This document shows positions 11,698 through 23,720 of a DNA stretch of 64,000 nt, in pieces (within the stretch, counting starts at the first letter, position 1; every line of letters begins with the position of its first letter). Source of the DNA: Woeseiaceae bacterium. Its GTDB lineage: Bacteria > Pseudomonadota > Gammaproteobacteria > Steroidobacterales > Woeseiaceae. Made by a program: the position numbers and the translations under genes. The notes under the pieces are model-generated. The model searched no databases and had not been told where the DNA came from. It worked only from the letters and a program-made list of their open reading frames with translations. The stretch spans positions 62,001 to 126,000 of the forward strand of contig JAOIZZ010000002.1 of assembly GCA_028227395.1 (NCBI GenBank), written 5' to 3'.

Positions 11698-12796
11698 TTA
11701 CAATCCCTGCTTTAAACTAGCCTCAATAAATTTATCTAGATCACCGTCCAATACAGCCTGTGTATTACCGGTCTCTATACCCGTTCTTAGATCTTTTATA
11801 CGACTTTGGTCTAGCACATAAGATCTTATTTGACTTCCCCAGCCAACATCTGCTTTAGAATCTTCAAGCAAAGATGCTTCTGAATTCTTTTTTTGTAACG
11901 CCAACTCATAAAGTTTTGCTTTTAATTGTTTCATCGCTGTGGCTTTATTCTTATGCTGAGACCTATCATTTTGACATTGTACTACTACATTAGTCGGTAA
12001 GTGTGTAATTCTTACCGCAGATTCTGTTCGATTTACATGTTGACCGCCTGCACCACTTGCACGATAGACATCGATTCTAAGCTCAGATGGATCTATCTCA
12101 ATCTCAATATTATCATTCACTTCAGGCATGACAAAAACAGAAGCGAAAGAGGTATGTCTTTTATTACCAGAATCAAATGGTGACTTCCTAACAAGCCTAT
12201 GCACGCCTGTTTCAGTTCTAAGCCAGCCATAGACATACTCGCCAGAAACCTGAATAGTTGCACTTTTAATTCCAGCTACTTCTCCAGCTGAAACCTCAAT
12301 AATCTCAACTTTATATTCATGAGCTTCCGCCCATCTTAAGTACATTCTTAGTAACATCTCAGCCCAATCTTGAGCTTCTGTACCTCCAGCTCCAGATTGA
12401 ATGTCAATAAATGCATTAGAATCATCCATTTCACCATTAAACATTCTGCGAAATTCTAATAAAGCAACTTGCTTTTCTAAATTATCAATTTCAGTCAAAA
12501 TATCATAAATAGTAGACTGATCTTCTTCTGCAAGCGCCAAAACCATCAACTCTTTAGATTCACTACATAACGATTGCATGGCATCCAATCCATCTACAAT
12601 CGATTCTAAGGTCGCACGTTCCCTACCTAAAGATTGAGCCCTATCTGGTTTATTCCAGACATCAGGATCTTCAAGCTCTCTTCGAACTTCAGTAAGCCGC
12701 TCAGACTTAATCTCATAGTCAAAGATACCCCCTCAGCGAATCTATACGCTCAAGAATATTATTTATTTTTTGTTTTAAGCTATTGATCTCAATCAT
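11698..12796 (-). CDS. prfB: Peptide chain release factor 2, full length, via programmed +1 frameshift at 12719-12724
   Basis: Zero-frame leader [25 protein letters not shown] ends at UGA; AGGGGGTATCTTTGAC slippery site; +1 frame continues [38 protein letters not shown] motif. The ORF track starts at an internal Met (12588). Confidence 0.97.
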
Positions 12797-12800
12797 AATA

Positions 12801-14498
12801 TTAGACTATATAAATCTTCTCTACTAATAATTGAACGGAAGTCTTTCCTCTAAATTCATTTATTTGCAATTTGTAAACTAATTCTATCGCATCTCTTGCT
12901 ACAATACTGCCCTGATTAAAAGCGATAGCATCGATAAATGTCTCACTTTTTATGGGTTTAACTCTCATCTTAAGATGATTCTCACCAACCACCCGCTGAT
13001 CTATTAAATAAAATTTTCCATAGAATAAAGGTTCATCAAATCCAGCCCCCCACGGACCATAATCTTTGATCATTTGAGCAAATTCAATCGTGAGTTTTTG
13101 ATGAGGTATTTGACCGTCAATATATATTGCACCAGTGAAATCAGCCATCGGATAAAGTTTTTTTATATGAGTCGTTGCGTGAATTTTAAATTCCTCAAAG
13201 TTATCTTCTTTTATCGTTAGGCCAGCTGCCATCGAGTGGCCGCCATATTTTTCAATTAGATGAGGATTTTCAGTAGCAATTGATTCAAGTAAGTCTCTAA
13301 TATGTATCCCTGAAATAGATCTTGCTGATCCTTTGAAGGTACCTTGATTTTCTTCAGCAAATGCAATAACTGGTCTATTGCAATGATCTTTTAGCCTTGA
13401 AGCAACTAAACCGACCAGGCCTTGATGCCAATTTTTATCATAAATACACAGGCATGATGGTAAATTTTTTGCATTGAATTTTTCAATATATGCATGAGCT
13501 TCACGTTGCATTTGTTGCTCGATATTTTGCCGTTTTTTATTTTTTTCAATGAGAGATGCAGCGCATTGCATGGCAACTGAATCATCTTCAGTTATTAGAC
13601 ACTCAATTCCAATTGATATATCTTCCAACCTTCCTGCAGCATTAATTTTTGGCCCCAAAGAAAACCCTAAATCCATACTTGTCAATTTACTATAGTCTTT
13701 TCCAGATTGTTTAATGAGGCTTAAAATACCTGGTACACATTGTTTATTTTGAATTCTCTTCAAGCCTTCATTAACTAAAATTCTATTATTAAAATCAAGT
13801 TTTACCACATCTGCGACTGTACCTAACGCAACTAAATCGAGATAGCGAGCAGAAATCTTTGCTGCATCAGCTTGTCCTTTGAGTTGTAATTCTCTTCCAA
13901 GGCCGGCCATAAGGTAAAAAGCCACTCCAACCCCTGCTAGATTTCTACTAATAAATTTACTATCTTTTAAGTTTGGATTAACTATTACATTAGCATTGGG
14001 CAGATCAGGGCCAGGCAAATGATGATCTGTCACCATCACATCAATTCCTAATTGACGAGCTTTATTCACCCCATCAATGCTTGAGATACCATTATCAACA
14101 GTAATTAAAAGTTGCGGGTGAGATTTCTTTGCATCTTCAATAATCTTTGATGTCAATCCATAGCCATAATAAAATCTATTGGGCACAATATAGCTGATTT
14201 TTTTATAACCATAATCACTCAGACAGCGCATCAACAGTGCTATACTTGTTGCACCATCGACATCGTAATCTCCTACGATAAGAATATTTTTATCCTTATG
14301 CTTCAGGAGTAACTGTATTGCCTCATCTAGATTCTCAAGTGAACTGATCGGTGCCAAAGCACTCAGTTTGTAATCGTACTCTTCTTTATTTTCAACGCCT
14401 CTTGATGATAAAACTTTGGCTATAATAGGATCAATCTCTCCCAATAAATTTATATCTTTATATTTTCTTTCATATATATTTGGTTTTTTTTGGTTCAT
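12801..14498 (-). CDS. recJ: Single-stranded-DNA-specific exonuclease RecJ
   Basis: VGDYDVDGATS, VTVDNGISS, VTDHHLPGP DHH-family motifs. Confidence 0.97.
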   Translation of the reverse strand: MNQKKPNIYERKYKDINLLGEIDPIIAKVLSSRGVENKEEYDYKLSALAPISSLENLDEAIQLLLKHKDKNILIVGDYDVDGATSIALLMRCLSDYGYKKISYIVPNRFYYGYGLTSKIIEDAKKSHPQLLITVDNGISSIDGVNKARQLGIDVMVTDHHLPGPDLPNANVIVNPNLKDSKFISRNLAGVGVAFYLMAGLGRELQLKGQADAAKISARYLDLVALGTVADVVKLDFNNRILVNEGLKRIQNKQCVPGILSLIKQSGKDYSKLTSMDLGFSLGPKINAAGRLEDISIGIECLITEDDSVAMQCAASLIEKNKKRQNIEQQMQREAHAYIEKFNAKNLPSCLCIYDKNWHQGLVGLVASRLKDHCNRPVIAFAEENQGTFKGSARSISGIHIRDLLESIATENPHLIEKYGGHSMAAGLTIKEDNFEEFKIHATTHIKKLYPMADFTGAIYIDGQIPHQKLTIEFAQMIKDYGPWGAGFDEPLFYGKFYLIDQRVVGENHLKMRVKPIKSETFIDAIAFNQGSIVARDAIELVYKLQINEFRGKTSVQLLVEKIYIV

Positions 14499-15475
14499 TA
14501 ATAATGTCCAATTTTTTTTACAAAATCCGGTTTACGCCATATTCTATATTTATGGTAAGCGCTTATATCGGCTGTCCACCCATCTCTGAAAATTAAAATT
14601 AATCGCTCAGGTTTGTATTTACTCTGATACTGATGAATTGAACTTAAAAAGCCTCTTAAATTGTTGGCATTTGAATTATGAGGATCATTATCATTGGCTG
14701 TAACCGCAACAAATGAATTTCGATCTAGATTCAATAAATTTTCTAAATCTGAGTGAAATGGTTTAGTTTCTGACTCAGAGGCATACCAATAACCTTTGAG
14801 GATATGATTATTTGAATACAACACAGGTAATTTTTTTGTTACTAAAGAATCGATGTAACCACCACCCCATAACCACAAAGAGTTAAATAGATTACTATCA
14901 ATAGATTTATTATCATAAATTAACATCTGAATTTCGTTGATTAATTGACCGTATATCTGAGACTGATATCCACTAGGAAAAACTTGATTAATACTTAGAT
15001 TTAATATCTCAGTAGGCGAATAACTACTCGTTGGAATTGAATGTTTTGATTGTATATAACCCGTAATACCATTAGTCATAAGATCAACTGAATACTCTTT
15101 TGCTAAAATTTTATTTATTTCTTTATAAACAAATACCATATCTTTTTTATCTATCAATTTTTTGCTTATTGATTTAACAAGCATTCGATCTAAATGTGCT
15201 TGGATAAAAACTGGATCTGCTGAAGCAATCCAGTTCATTGGTTTTTTTTTAGTTTCTCCATAATATCTTAGCGCACCAAAACTATATATTTCTTCAGGTG
15301 CATCAAGATAATATAAGATACGATTAATTATATTTTTAGTAGGTTTATTGTACGTAAGATTTGATCTTGCAAGCCAGTTTTGCAGATTAAGATCTATATC
15401 AATGCATTCCCCTAGTGCAGGTAATACTATTATGGAGAAAGGATTTTTGACTGATGGCATCATGAGACCAAACAT
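14498..15475 (-). CDS. RpfE-like / phosphoglycerate-mutase-like hypothetical protein
   Basis: Weak similarity recalled plus position upstream of recJ, as in the Xanthomonas rpfE-recJ arrangement; SLWLWGGG motif. Confidence 0.55.
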   Translation of the reverse strand: MFGLMMPSVKNPFSIIVLPALGECIDIDLNLQNWLARSNLTYNKPTKNIINRILYYLDAPEEIYSFGALRYYGETKKKPMNWIASADPVFIQAHLDRMLVKSISKKLIDKKDMVFVYKEINKILAKEYSVDLMTNGITGYIQSKHSIPTSSYSPTEILNLSINQVFPSGYQSQIYGQLINEIQMLIYDNKSIDSNLFNSLWLWGGGYIDSLVTKKLPVLYSNNHILKGYWYASESETKPFHSDLENLLNLDRNSFVAVTANDNDPHNSNANNLRGFLSSIHQYQSKYKPERLILIFRDGWTADISAYHKYRIWRKPDFVKKIGHY

Positions 15476-15543
15476 ATTATTATCAAATATTATCGCACAA
15501 AAAATTAATTATTTTCATAACGCACTAGAAAAGTAAATATTAA

Positions 15544-15909
15544 ATGAAATTCACAAAAGATCAGGGTTCTGAGATTACAATTAGACAAATTGAAGATAAT
15601 CGAATCAAGATAGGTAATAACTTCATCAATCACTCCTGTATAGTTACCTCAGAAGAAATTCTTGGTGAATGGGATAAAAACAATGCAGATGTTACCACTT
15701 ACAAGGATCTTGAATTTATTCTAGAAAAGAAACCGGATATATTAATTTTTGGTACTGGTAAAAAGGTGGTCCTGCCTAATCGTAACCTAGTATTTGATCT
15801 AGCAAAAAAAAATATAGGGCTAGAAGTTATGACCACTGCAGCAGCTTGCAGAACATTTAATATTTTAATTTCCGAGGACAGAAGTCCAATTGCAATATTG
15901 ATTTTATAA
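15544..15909 (+). CDS. Mth938-like (DUF498 / NDUFAF3 family) protein
   Basis: PDILIFGTGKKVVLPN...GLEVMTTAAACRTFNILISEDR pattern. Confidence 0.85.
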   Translation: MKFTKDQGSEITIRQIEDNRIKIGNNFINHSCIVTSEEILGEWDKNNADVTTYKDLEFILEKKPDILIFGTGKKVVLPNRNLVFDLAKKNIGLEVMTTAAACRTFNILISEDRSPIAILIL

Positions 15910-15917
15910 ATTAGTTA

Positions 15918-16622
15918 CTAAGACTTTCCAATAAAACTTAACGGATCTACCGGATCACTGTTGCGTCGTATCTCAAAATATAATCTTGGTAATTTTTCTG
16001 GACCAATTCCCATAGTGGCTATCTTTTGACCTTTAACAATCCAATCACCTTCTTTTACAATCAATCCTTCGTTATATCCGTAAGCGCTAAGATACGTATT
16101 ATCATGCTCTATAATAATTAATTGGCCGTAACCCACCAAACCGTTGCCTGCATAGACAACTCGACCATCAGAGGCAGCATTAATTGCTTGTCCTAGTTTA
16201 CCACTCAATAAAATTCCACTAAATAATTTAGAGCTTTTAGAGAATTGCCTAATAACTTTACCATTAGTGGGGCTGACCCATTTTAAATTCCTGTTATTGC
16301 TGGTGACGCTTGTCCGTTTATTTTTCCTTGTTATCTTTTGTTTGTTTGATTTAGCAACAATTTTTTTTACTTTTGCAAAATCAGTCGGGGCTGTTAGCTT
16401 TATTATTTGACCTGGATATATCAAAGCTTTCGATGAAATTTGATTCCAAGCGATCAAATTTTGATAATCTAAACCATAACGCCAAGCAATAACATAAAGA
16501 GTTTCGCCAGAACGCACGAAATGACGTTTTTCCGATGATTCTTCCAACTGAATAGAGCTGCAAGATAAAAGAAATAAAGATAGAGTAATAAAAGTGATAA
16601 TTTTTTTATAATCCATACACAT
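15918..16622 (-). CDS. nlpD: NlpD-like lipoprotein with LysM and M23 peptidase domains
   Basis: Lipobox LLSCSS, LysM (VRSGETLYVIAWRYGLDYQNLIAWN), degenerate LytM domain (ASDGRVVYAGNGLVGYGQLIIIEHDNTYLSAYG). Confidence 0.9.
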   Translation of the reverse strand: MCMDYKKIITFITLSLFLLSCSSIQLEESSEKRHFVRSGETLYVIAWRYGLDYQNLIAWNQISSKALIYPGQIIKLTAPTDFAKVKKIVAKSNKQKITRKNKRTSVTSNNRNLKWVSPTNGKVIRQFSKSSKLFSGILLSGKLGQAINAASDGRVVYAGNGLVGYGQLIIIEHDNTYLSAYGYNEGLIVKEGDWIVKGQKIATMGIGPEKLPRLYFEIRRNSDPVDPLSFIGKS

Positions 16623-16699
16623 TTTAATTTTTCCTTGTAAAAATAGATTCTAAAAAATTATTACGCATTTACTATAATTGAATTCAGGCTATAAAATTA

Positions 16700-17269
16700 T
16701 CAATACATTAAAAATGCGGCTATGAGTAATACTATAGACCAGCCTATTCGCTCTATAAAACTTTCCAAAAATAGAGAAATACGTTCACCAAAAAAAGAAA
16801 TCATAGCTGCAATTAAAAAAAATCTTGCACCTCTACCTAATAAAGAAAATAAAATAAATCCAATTAAATTAATTCCTGTAATACCAGCCGCAATCGTAAA
16901 GATTTTATATGGTATAGGAGAAATTCCTGCTAAGAGAACCGCCCATAGACCCCATTCTTCAAACCAAGCTTTCGAAATTTGAAACGAATGCCAATAATTT
17001 GAATCTCTTAACCATAATTCTAATGAATCAAAGATAAAATACCCAATGAAATAACCAAATATACCTCCAAGAACTGAGGCTAAAGTTGTTATCAAAGCAT
17101 AATACCAAGCTTTCTTTTTATCAGCCAAGCACATAGGTATCAACATTACGTCTGGCGGGATTGGGAAAAATGAAGATTCTGCAAAACTCAAGAAAAACAA
17201 ATAACGACGTGCCCTTAAGTCAGCTGACCATGATATTACTTTTTTATACAAGTAATTAAAAATATTCAT
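16700..17269 (-). CDS. YqaA/DedA-type (VTT domain) membrane protein
   Basis: SFAESSFFPIPPDVMLIP, GISPIPYKIFTIAAG motifs. Confidence 0.88.
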   Translation of the reverse strand: MNIFNYLYKKVISWSADLRARRYLFFLSFAESSFFPIPPDVMLIPMCLADKKKAWYYALITTLASVLGGIFGYFIGYFIFDSLELWLRDSNYWHSFQISKAWFEEWGLWAVLLAGISPIPYKIFTIAAGITGINLIGFILFSLLGRGARFFLIAAMISFFGERISLFLESFIERIGWSIVLLIAAFLMY

Positions 17270-17322
17270 AGCTATATAATTTAATTGATTTAATTTTTTG
17301 TAAATAAGCCTCTGTAATCATC

Positions 17323-17988
17323 CTATTTCCCCTTAACCAATGGAACAAAGCTGACAGAGCCTAAATTTTTAGTCTCATAATGATCATGATTTCGCTTAAC
17401 AAGAATTAACTCCTGCTCTCTTGGTGGGCCAATCGGAATAATCAAAACTCCACCAATGTTTAATTGCTCTAGAAGATCATTTGGTAACTCAGGTGCTGCA
17501 GCGGCAACAATTATACCATCGTAAGGCCCATATTTTTGCCACCCCTTCCAGCCATCGCCATGGCGAAACTGGACATTATATATATTCATATCTCTTAAAC
17601 GTTGCTTTGTCTTTAGTAATAGACTGCGAATTAGCTCAACCGTATATATTTTCTTAAAAAACGAGGCAAGGATGGCGGTTTGATAACCACATCCAGTGCC
17701 AATTTCCAGGACGAAATCACCTTTAACTGAGTCAATAAGAGCCTCTGTCATTTTTGCTACAATGTAAGGCTGACTTATTGTTTGGCCCAATCCAATTGGA
17801 AGTGCAGTATCCTCATATGATCTAGATGCAAGCGCCTCATCAACAAATAAATGACGAGGGACATTTCTGATTCGCTCTAATACTAAATTAGACTCAATAC
17901 CTTGCTCTTTTAATCTTTCGATTAGTCTGTCACGAGTCCGATCAGACGTCATCCCGATGCCTTTATTTTCAGGTATCAGTTTACTCAC
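17323..17988 (-). CDS. pcm: Protein-L-isoaspartate O-methyltransferase
   Basis: VPRHLFVDEALASRSYEDTALPIGLGQTISQPYIVAKM, VLEIGTGCGYQTAIL. Confidence 0.97.
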   Translation of the reverse strand: MSKLIPENKGIGMTSDRTRDRLIERLKEQGIESNLVLERIRNVPRHLFVDEALASRSYEDTALPIGLGQTISQPYIVAKMTEALIDSVKGDFVLEIGTGCGYQTAILASFFKKIYTVELIRSLLLKTKQRLRDMNIYNVQFRHGDGWKGWQKYGPYDGIIVAAAAPELPNDLLEQLNIGGVLIIPIGPPREQELILVKRNHDHYETKNLGSVSFVPLVKGK

Positions 17989-18734
17989 TCAGTTAGCCAT
18001 TCAGTCATACCAGATAAGATTTTATGGTTAGTCATGTCTATATGAATAGGAGTAATTGATACTGAATTATTTTCTATGGCATGAAAATCAGTTCCGGGTC
18101 CGGCATCATTGCCCTCACCTGGAGGGCCTATTTTATAATCAAAAGTATTTTTTATATCTGATTTCATTACAAATGGTATTGAGCGGTGGCGTGTTCCCAG
18201 CCTAGTTGCAACCATTCCATTCAATTCTCGATAATTCTTATCTGGGACATTAATATTTAATATCGTATCAGATGAGAATGGGTGATCGTCAAATTTCTCA
18301 ACTAATTGCGAAGTTATCTTTGCCGCTACCTCATAGTTATCTATATTTTTTGCGATAGAAGAAACTGCTATTGAGGGTAACCCCAGAGCTCGACCCTCGA
18401 TTGCGGCCGCAACTGTCCCTGAATACAAAACATCTTCACCTAGATTTGCACCATGATTAATTCCAGAAATAACCATATCAGGCACTTTATCAAGGAAACC
18501 AGATAAGCCAAGATAAACCGTATCTGCTGGAGTGCCATTGACACAGTAAATATTCTTAGCAATTTTTTCAATTTGTAATGTTGAACGAAGGGATAATGCA
18601 CTACTGGAGCCTGAGTGATTTGACTTTGGTGCAAAAATTATAACCTCAGCAATTTCCCTTAAATGAGAAGCGAGGACATTAATACCTTCTGCTAAATATC
18701 CATCATCATTGCTTAATAAAATAATCATTATCAA
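17985..18734 (-). CDS. surE: 5'/3'-nucleotidase SurE
   Basis: ILLSNDDGYLAEGI, VISGINHGANLGEDVLYSGTVAAA. Confidence 0.97.
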   Translation of the reverse strand: MIMIILLSNDDGYLAEGINVLASHLREIAEVIIFAPKSNHSGSSSALSLRSTLQIEKIAKNIYCVNGTPADTVYLGLSGFLDKVPDMVISGINHGANLGEDVLYSGTVAAAIEGRALGLPSIAVSSIAKNIDNYEVAAKITSQLVEKFDDHPFSSDTILNINVPDKNYRELNGMVATRLGTRHRSIPFVMKSDIKNTFDYKIGPPGEGNDAGPGTDFHAIENNSVSITPIHIDMTNHKILSGMTEWLTE

Positions 18735-18834
18735 ATTTTACATTTTTCAATATCAAGCAGCTATATATTTATCTTTTTTTATATGATTTAAAATAATAAT
18801 CTTTCTCTAATTTTATTGATACACTTAAATAATA

Positions 18835-19401
18835 ATGAGTAAAAAAAAAGATTACCGTGATGGTCCACCAAAAATAACAAGAGATGAAATCGATTTATTT
18901 CGAAATACACTAGATAATACAAAGCCCATAAAAAGCCAAAAAAATCCACCCTTTCGCAAAAAATTAACTGCGAAAGCTTATTTTACTAAAAAAGATAATC
19001 AAAATGTACTCACAGAAAGCTTGAATGTCGATATTGATCTTCAGGAAGAAAATAATAGTGATATTTTAAGATTTCATCGCTCCAATATCACTCCAAAGAT
19101 TATGAAAAAATTATCACGAGGTACATTTAGTGTGCAATCCGAACTTGACCTCCATGGAATGACGTCAAATGAAGCAAGTTTGGCTTTAAAATCATTTATC
19201 AGTGAATCAGTTCAAGATGGTTTGACATGCGTTAGAGTAATTCATGGCAAAGGATTGGGCTCAGGACCAAGAGGTCCTGTCATAAAACAACAAGTAAATA
19301 GATTGCTTAGAAGATGGGAACAGGTGTTGGCTTTTATATCTGCCCGTCAAGTCGATGGTGGAACCGGCGCAGTTTATGTTTTATTAAAAAAGAGCCAATA
19401 G
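18835..19401 (+). CDS. Smr-domain protein
   Basis: ELDLHGMTSNEASLAL...VRVIHGKGLGSGPRGPVIKQQVNRLL Smr motif. Confidence 0.92.
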   Translation: MSKKKDYRDGPPKITRDEIDLFRNTLDNTKPIKSQKNPPFRKKLTAKAYFTKKDNQNVLTESLNVDIDLQEENNSDILRFHRSNITPKIMKKLSRGTFSVQSELDLHGMTSNEASLALKSFISESVQDGLTCVRVIHGKGLGSGPRGPVIKQQVNRLLRRWEQVLAFISARQVDGGTGAVYVLLKKSQ

Positions 19402-19419
19402 TAAACATGCATTTTATTA

Positions 19420-19704
19420 TTAATTTTGGTCAATAATTATATACATAATCTCATCTTTACCAATTAAACCTAAATCCTTTCTTGCTCTCTCTTCAATAGC
19501 TTCAGTGCCTATTTTTAAGTCTCTAATCTCAACCTCTAATGCTTTATTTCTATCTTCAAGAAAAATATTATTTTTAATTTGGGTATCGACACTGTTCTGC
19601 AAAACACTCATTTGTTGATAGCCGTCTTCAGAAACCCATATTTTAATTTGCATAAATAAAATCACTATTACGAGTAATAATAGAATCCAACGAACATTCT
19701 CCAT
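19420..19704 (-). CDS. ftsB: Cell division protein FtsB
   Basis: Short TM plus coiled coil, EERARKDLGLIGKDEIMY; next to eno. Confidence 0.9.
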   Translation of the reverse strand: MENVRWILLLLVIVILFMQIKIWVSEDGYQQMSVLQNSVDTQIKNNIFLEDRNKALEVEIRDLKIGTEAIEERARKDLGLIGKDEIMYIIIDQN

Positions 19705-19718
19705 AACTCAGTACCTAT

Positions 19719-21020
19719 TCATGTTTTTAAAAGAGGGACAGAAAATGCATTCTCCGGGTCATATAAAGCTTCACTACCTAGCATCTCTTCTATTCTTAAG
19801 AGTTGATTATATTTTGCCATACGATCAGATCTTGATAAGGATCCAGTTTTAATTTGAGTTGCACTCGAACCTACAGCTATATCTGAAATTGTATGATCTG
19901 AGGTCTCTCCAGATCGATGCGAGATAATTGCTGAATAATCAGCAGAAATTGCCATATTTATAGCATCAAATGTCTCGGATAAAGTACCTATCTGATTGGG
20001 TTTTATAAGTATAGAATTTGCAATACTTTTTTCTATTCCTGCTTTAAGTATAGAAGTATTTGTTACAAAAAGATCATCGCCCACGAGTTGAATGCGGTCA
20101 TTCAATTTTTTACTCAGAATCGACCATCCCTCCCAATCCGACTCATCCATTCCATCCTCGATAGTAATAATGGGATAGACATCAGCCAGTTCAGCAAGAA
20201 AATCCGAAAAACCTAATGCATCAAATTCTCGTCCTTCAGATTTCAGATGATAGATATCATTAGAAAAAAATTCACTACTTGCAACATCCAAACCTAGGGA
20301 TATATCTTTACCATGCTCTAAACCGGTTTTCTCTATTGCCTCACAAATTACATCAAGAGCAGCGCGATTTGATTTTAGATCAGGGGCAAATCCTCCTTCA
20401 TCCCCAACTGCAGTATTTAGTCCCTTTTTTTTCAAGACCGATCTAAGTGAGTGAAATACTTCTACTCCATGCCTTAGTGCTTCTTTGAATGAATCTGCAC
20501 CTACAGGGATAATCATGAATTCTTGTATATCGACATTATTATCCGCATGCGCCCCTCCATTGATGATATTCATCATTGGCACTGGCATGGTACTTTTTTC
20601 GCCAAAATACCTAAATAAAGGAATTTTTTTAGATACAGCAACAGTCTTTGCGTAAGCCATAGAGACTGCAAGTAATGCATTTGCACCTAAATTAGCTTTA
20701 TTTTCCGAACCATCTAATTGTTTTAATATATCATCAAAATCTTTTTGACTAACCACTTCCATATCAGAAAATTTATCATTAATTACTTCGTTAATATTCT
20801 GAACGGCTTTCATTACTCCTCTTCCAAGGTATCTAGATGAATCGCCATCTCGTAACTCAATTGCTTCCCGACTTCCAGTCGAAGCACCCGAGGGAACAGC
20901 AGCACGACCAAAACTACCATCATAAAATCTAATCTCAGCTTCTACAGTCGGGTTTCCTCGTGAATCAATAATTTCCCTTCCATGAATATTAGATATTGCC
21001 GTCACAATCAAAATCTCCAA
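19719..21020 (-). CDS. eno: Enolase (start may be the downstream [12 protein letters not shown])
   Basis: [31 protein letters not shown]. Confidence 0.97.
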   Translation of the reverse strand: MEILIVTAISNIHGREIIDSRGNPTVEAEIRFYDGSFGRAAVPSGASTGSREAIELRDGDSSRYLGRGVMKAVQNINEVINDKFSDMEVVSQKDFDDILKQLDGSENKANLGANALLAVSMAYAKTVAVSKKIPLFRYFGEKSTMPVPMMNIINGGAHADNNVDIQEFMIIPVGADSFKEALRHGVEVFHSLRSVLKKKGLNTAVGDEGGFAPDLKSNRAALDVICEAIEKTGLEHGKDISLGLDVASSEFFSNDIYHLKSEGREFDALGFSDFLAELADVYPIITIEDGMDESDWEGWSILSKKLNDRIQLVGDDLFVTNTSILKAGIEKSIANSILIKPNQIGTLSETFDAINMAISADYSAIISHRSGETSDHTISDIAVGSSATQIKTGSLSRSDRMAKYNQLLRIEEMLGSEALYDPENAFSVPLLKT

Positions 21021-21038
21021 AAATTTAAGGTTTATTTC

Positions 21039-21887
21039 TTACTTAGAAGACCATTCAATCTGATCTTCAATGTAAGCTCTTTTCTTTACTGCATGATCTA
21101 TAGAAATTAATGTCTCTAATAACTCATTCATTCTATCTAATGGCCAAGAATTAGGCCCATCACTTAACGCTAAATCTGGATTTTCATGAGTTTCAACAAA
21201 TAATCCTGCAACGCCCACAGCAATTGCAGCTCGTGCTAAAACTGGCACAAATTCTCTACAGCCATCTGAGCTATTTCCTTTGCCTCCAGGCAATTGAACT
21301 GAATGAGTGGCATCATAAATTACTGGACAACGAGTATTTCTTAAAATAGGTAAAGATCTCATATCTGACACCAAATTGTTGTAGCCAAACGAAAAGCCTC
21401 TTTCACAAACCATGATGTCCTTATTTCCTGTAGAAAGCGCTTTATTTACAACATTTTGCATCTCATTGGGAGATAAAAATTGACCTTTTTTTATATTAAC
21501 AGGTTTGCCTTGTTTCGCCACATTCAAAATAAAGTTGGTTTGCCTGCACAGGAAAGACGGAGTCTGGAGCACATCTACAACATCAGCAATTTCGTCTAAT
21601 GGAGAATCATCATGCACATCAGTTATAATTGGAATTCCAATCTGAGATTTAATTTCTGATAAAATTTTTAATCCTTCTTCTAAGCCAGGCCCACGAAATC
21701 CATCTCTTGAACTGCGATTTGCTTTGTCGAAGGAAGATTTATAAACGAGTGAAATTCCCAAATTTTTTGTGATTTCTTTTAATTTTCCGGCAGTTGCAAT
21801 CGCTGACTCTCGACTTTCGATAACACAGTTACCAGCAATTAGGAAAAAAGGAGCGTGATTGCCGATCTCGAAATCAAGAAGTTTCAT
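21039..21887 (-). CDS. kdsA: 3-deoxy-8-phosphooctulonate synthase
   Basis: [37 protein letters not shown]. Confidence 0.97.
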   Translation of the reverse strand: MKLLDFEIGNHAPFFLIAGNCVIESRESAIATAGKLKEITKNLGISLVYKSSFDKANRSSRDGFRGPGLEEGLKILSEIKSQIGIPIITDVHDDSPLDEIADVVDVLQTPSFLCRQTNFILNVAKQGKPVNIKKGQFLSPNEMQNVVNKALSTGNKDIMVCERGFSFGYNNLVSDMRSLPILRNTRCPVIYDATHSVQLPGGKGNSSDGCREFVPVLARAAIAVGVAGLFVETHENPDLALSDGPNSWPLDRMNELLETLISIDHAVKKRAYIEDQIEWSSK

Positions 21888-21889
21888 TT

Positions 21890-23521
<1,632 letters not shown>

Positions 23522-23720
23522 TTAGACAGTGTGACTAAACATTTAATGAGCCCAACATCATAGATAGTCATAAAAAAATTCCATGATTAAGAGCTTCGTT
23601 AATTGCAATATTATTTGTTGTAATTTTTTCAATTTTCTTGGATCCGTCGTTTGATTAAAGACGGTTTTAAAAATTACCAGAGGATCTTTACCAAAACAAT
23701 CTTATTTTAAAATAAAAGAA

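Noticed and set aside
11698-12796. prfB as a frameshifted pseudogene
   Set aside because: Break falls exactly at the conserved CTTTGAC site with upstream AGGGGG, the classic programmed frameshift
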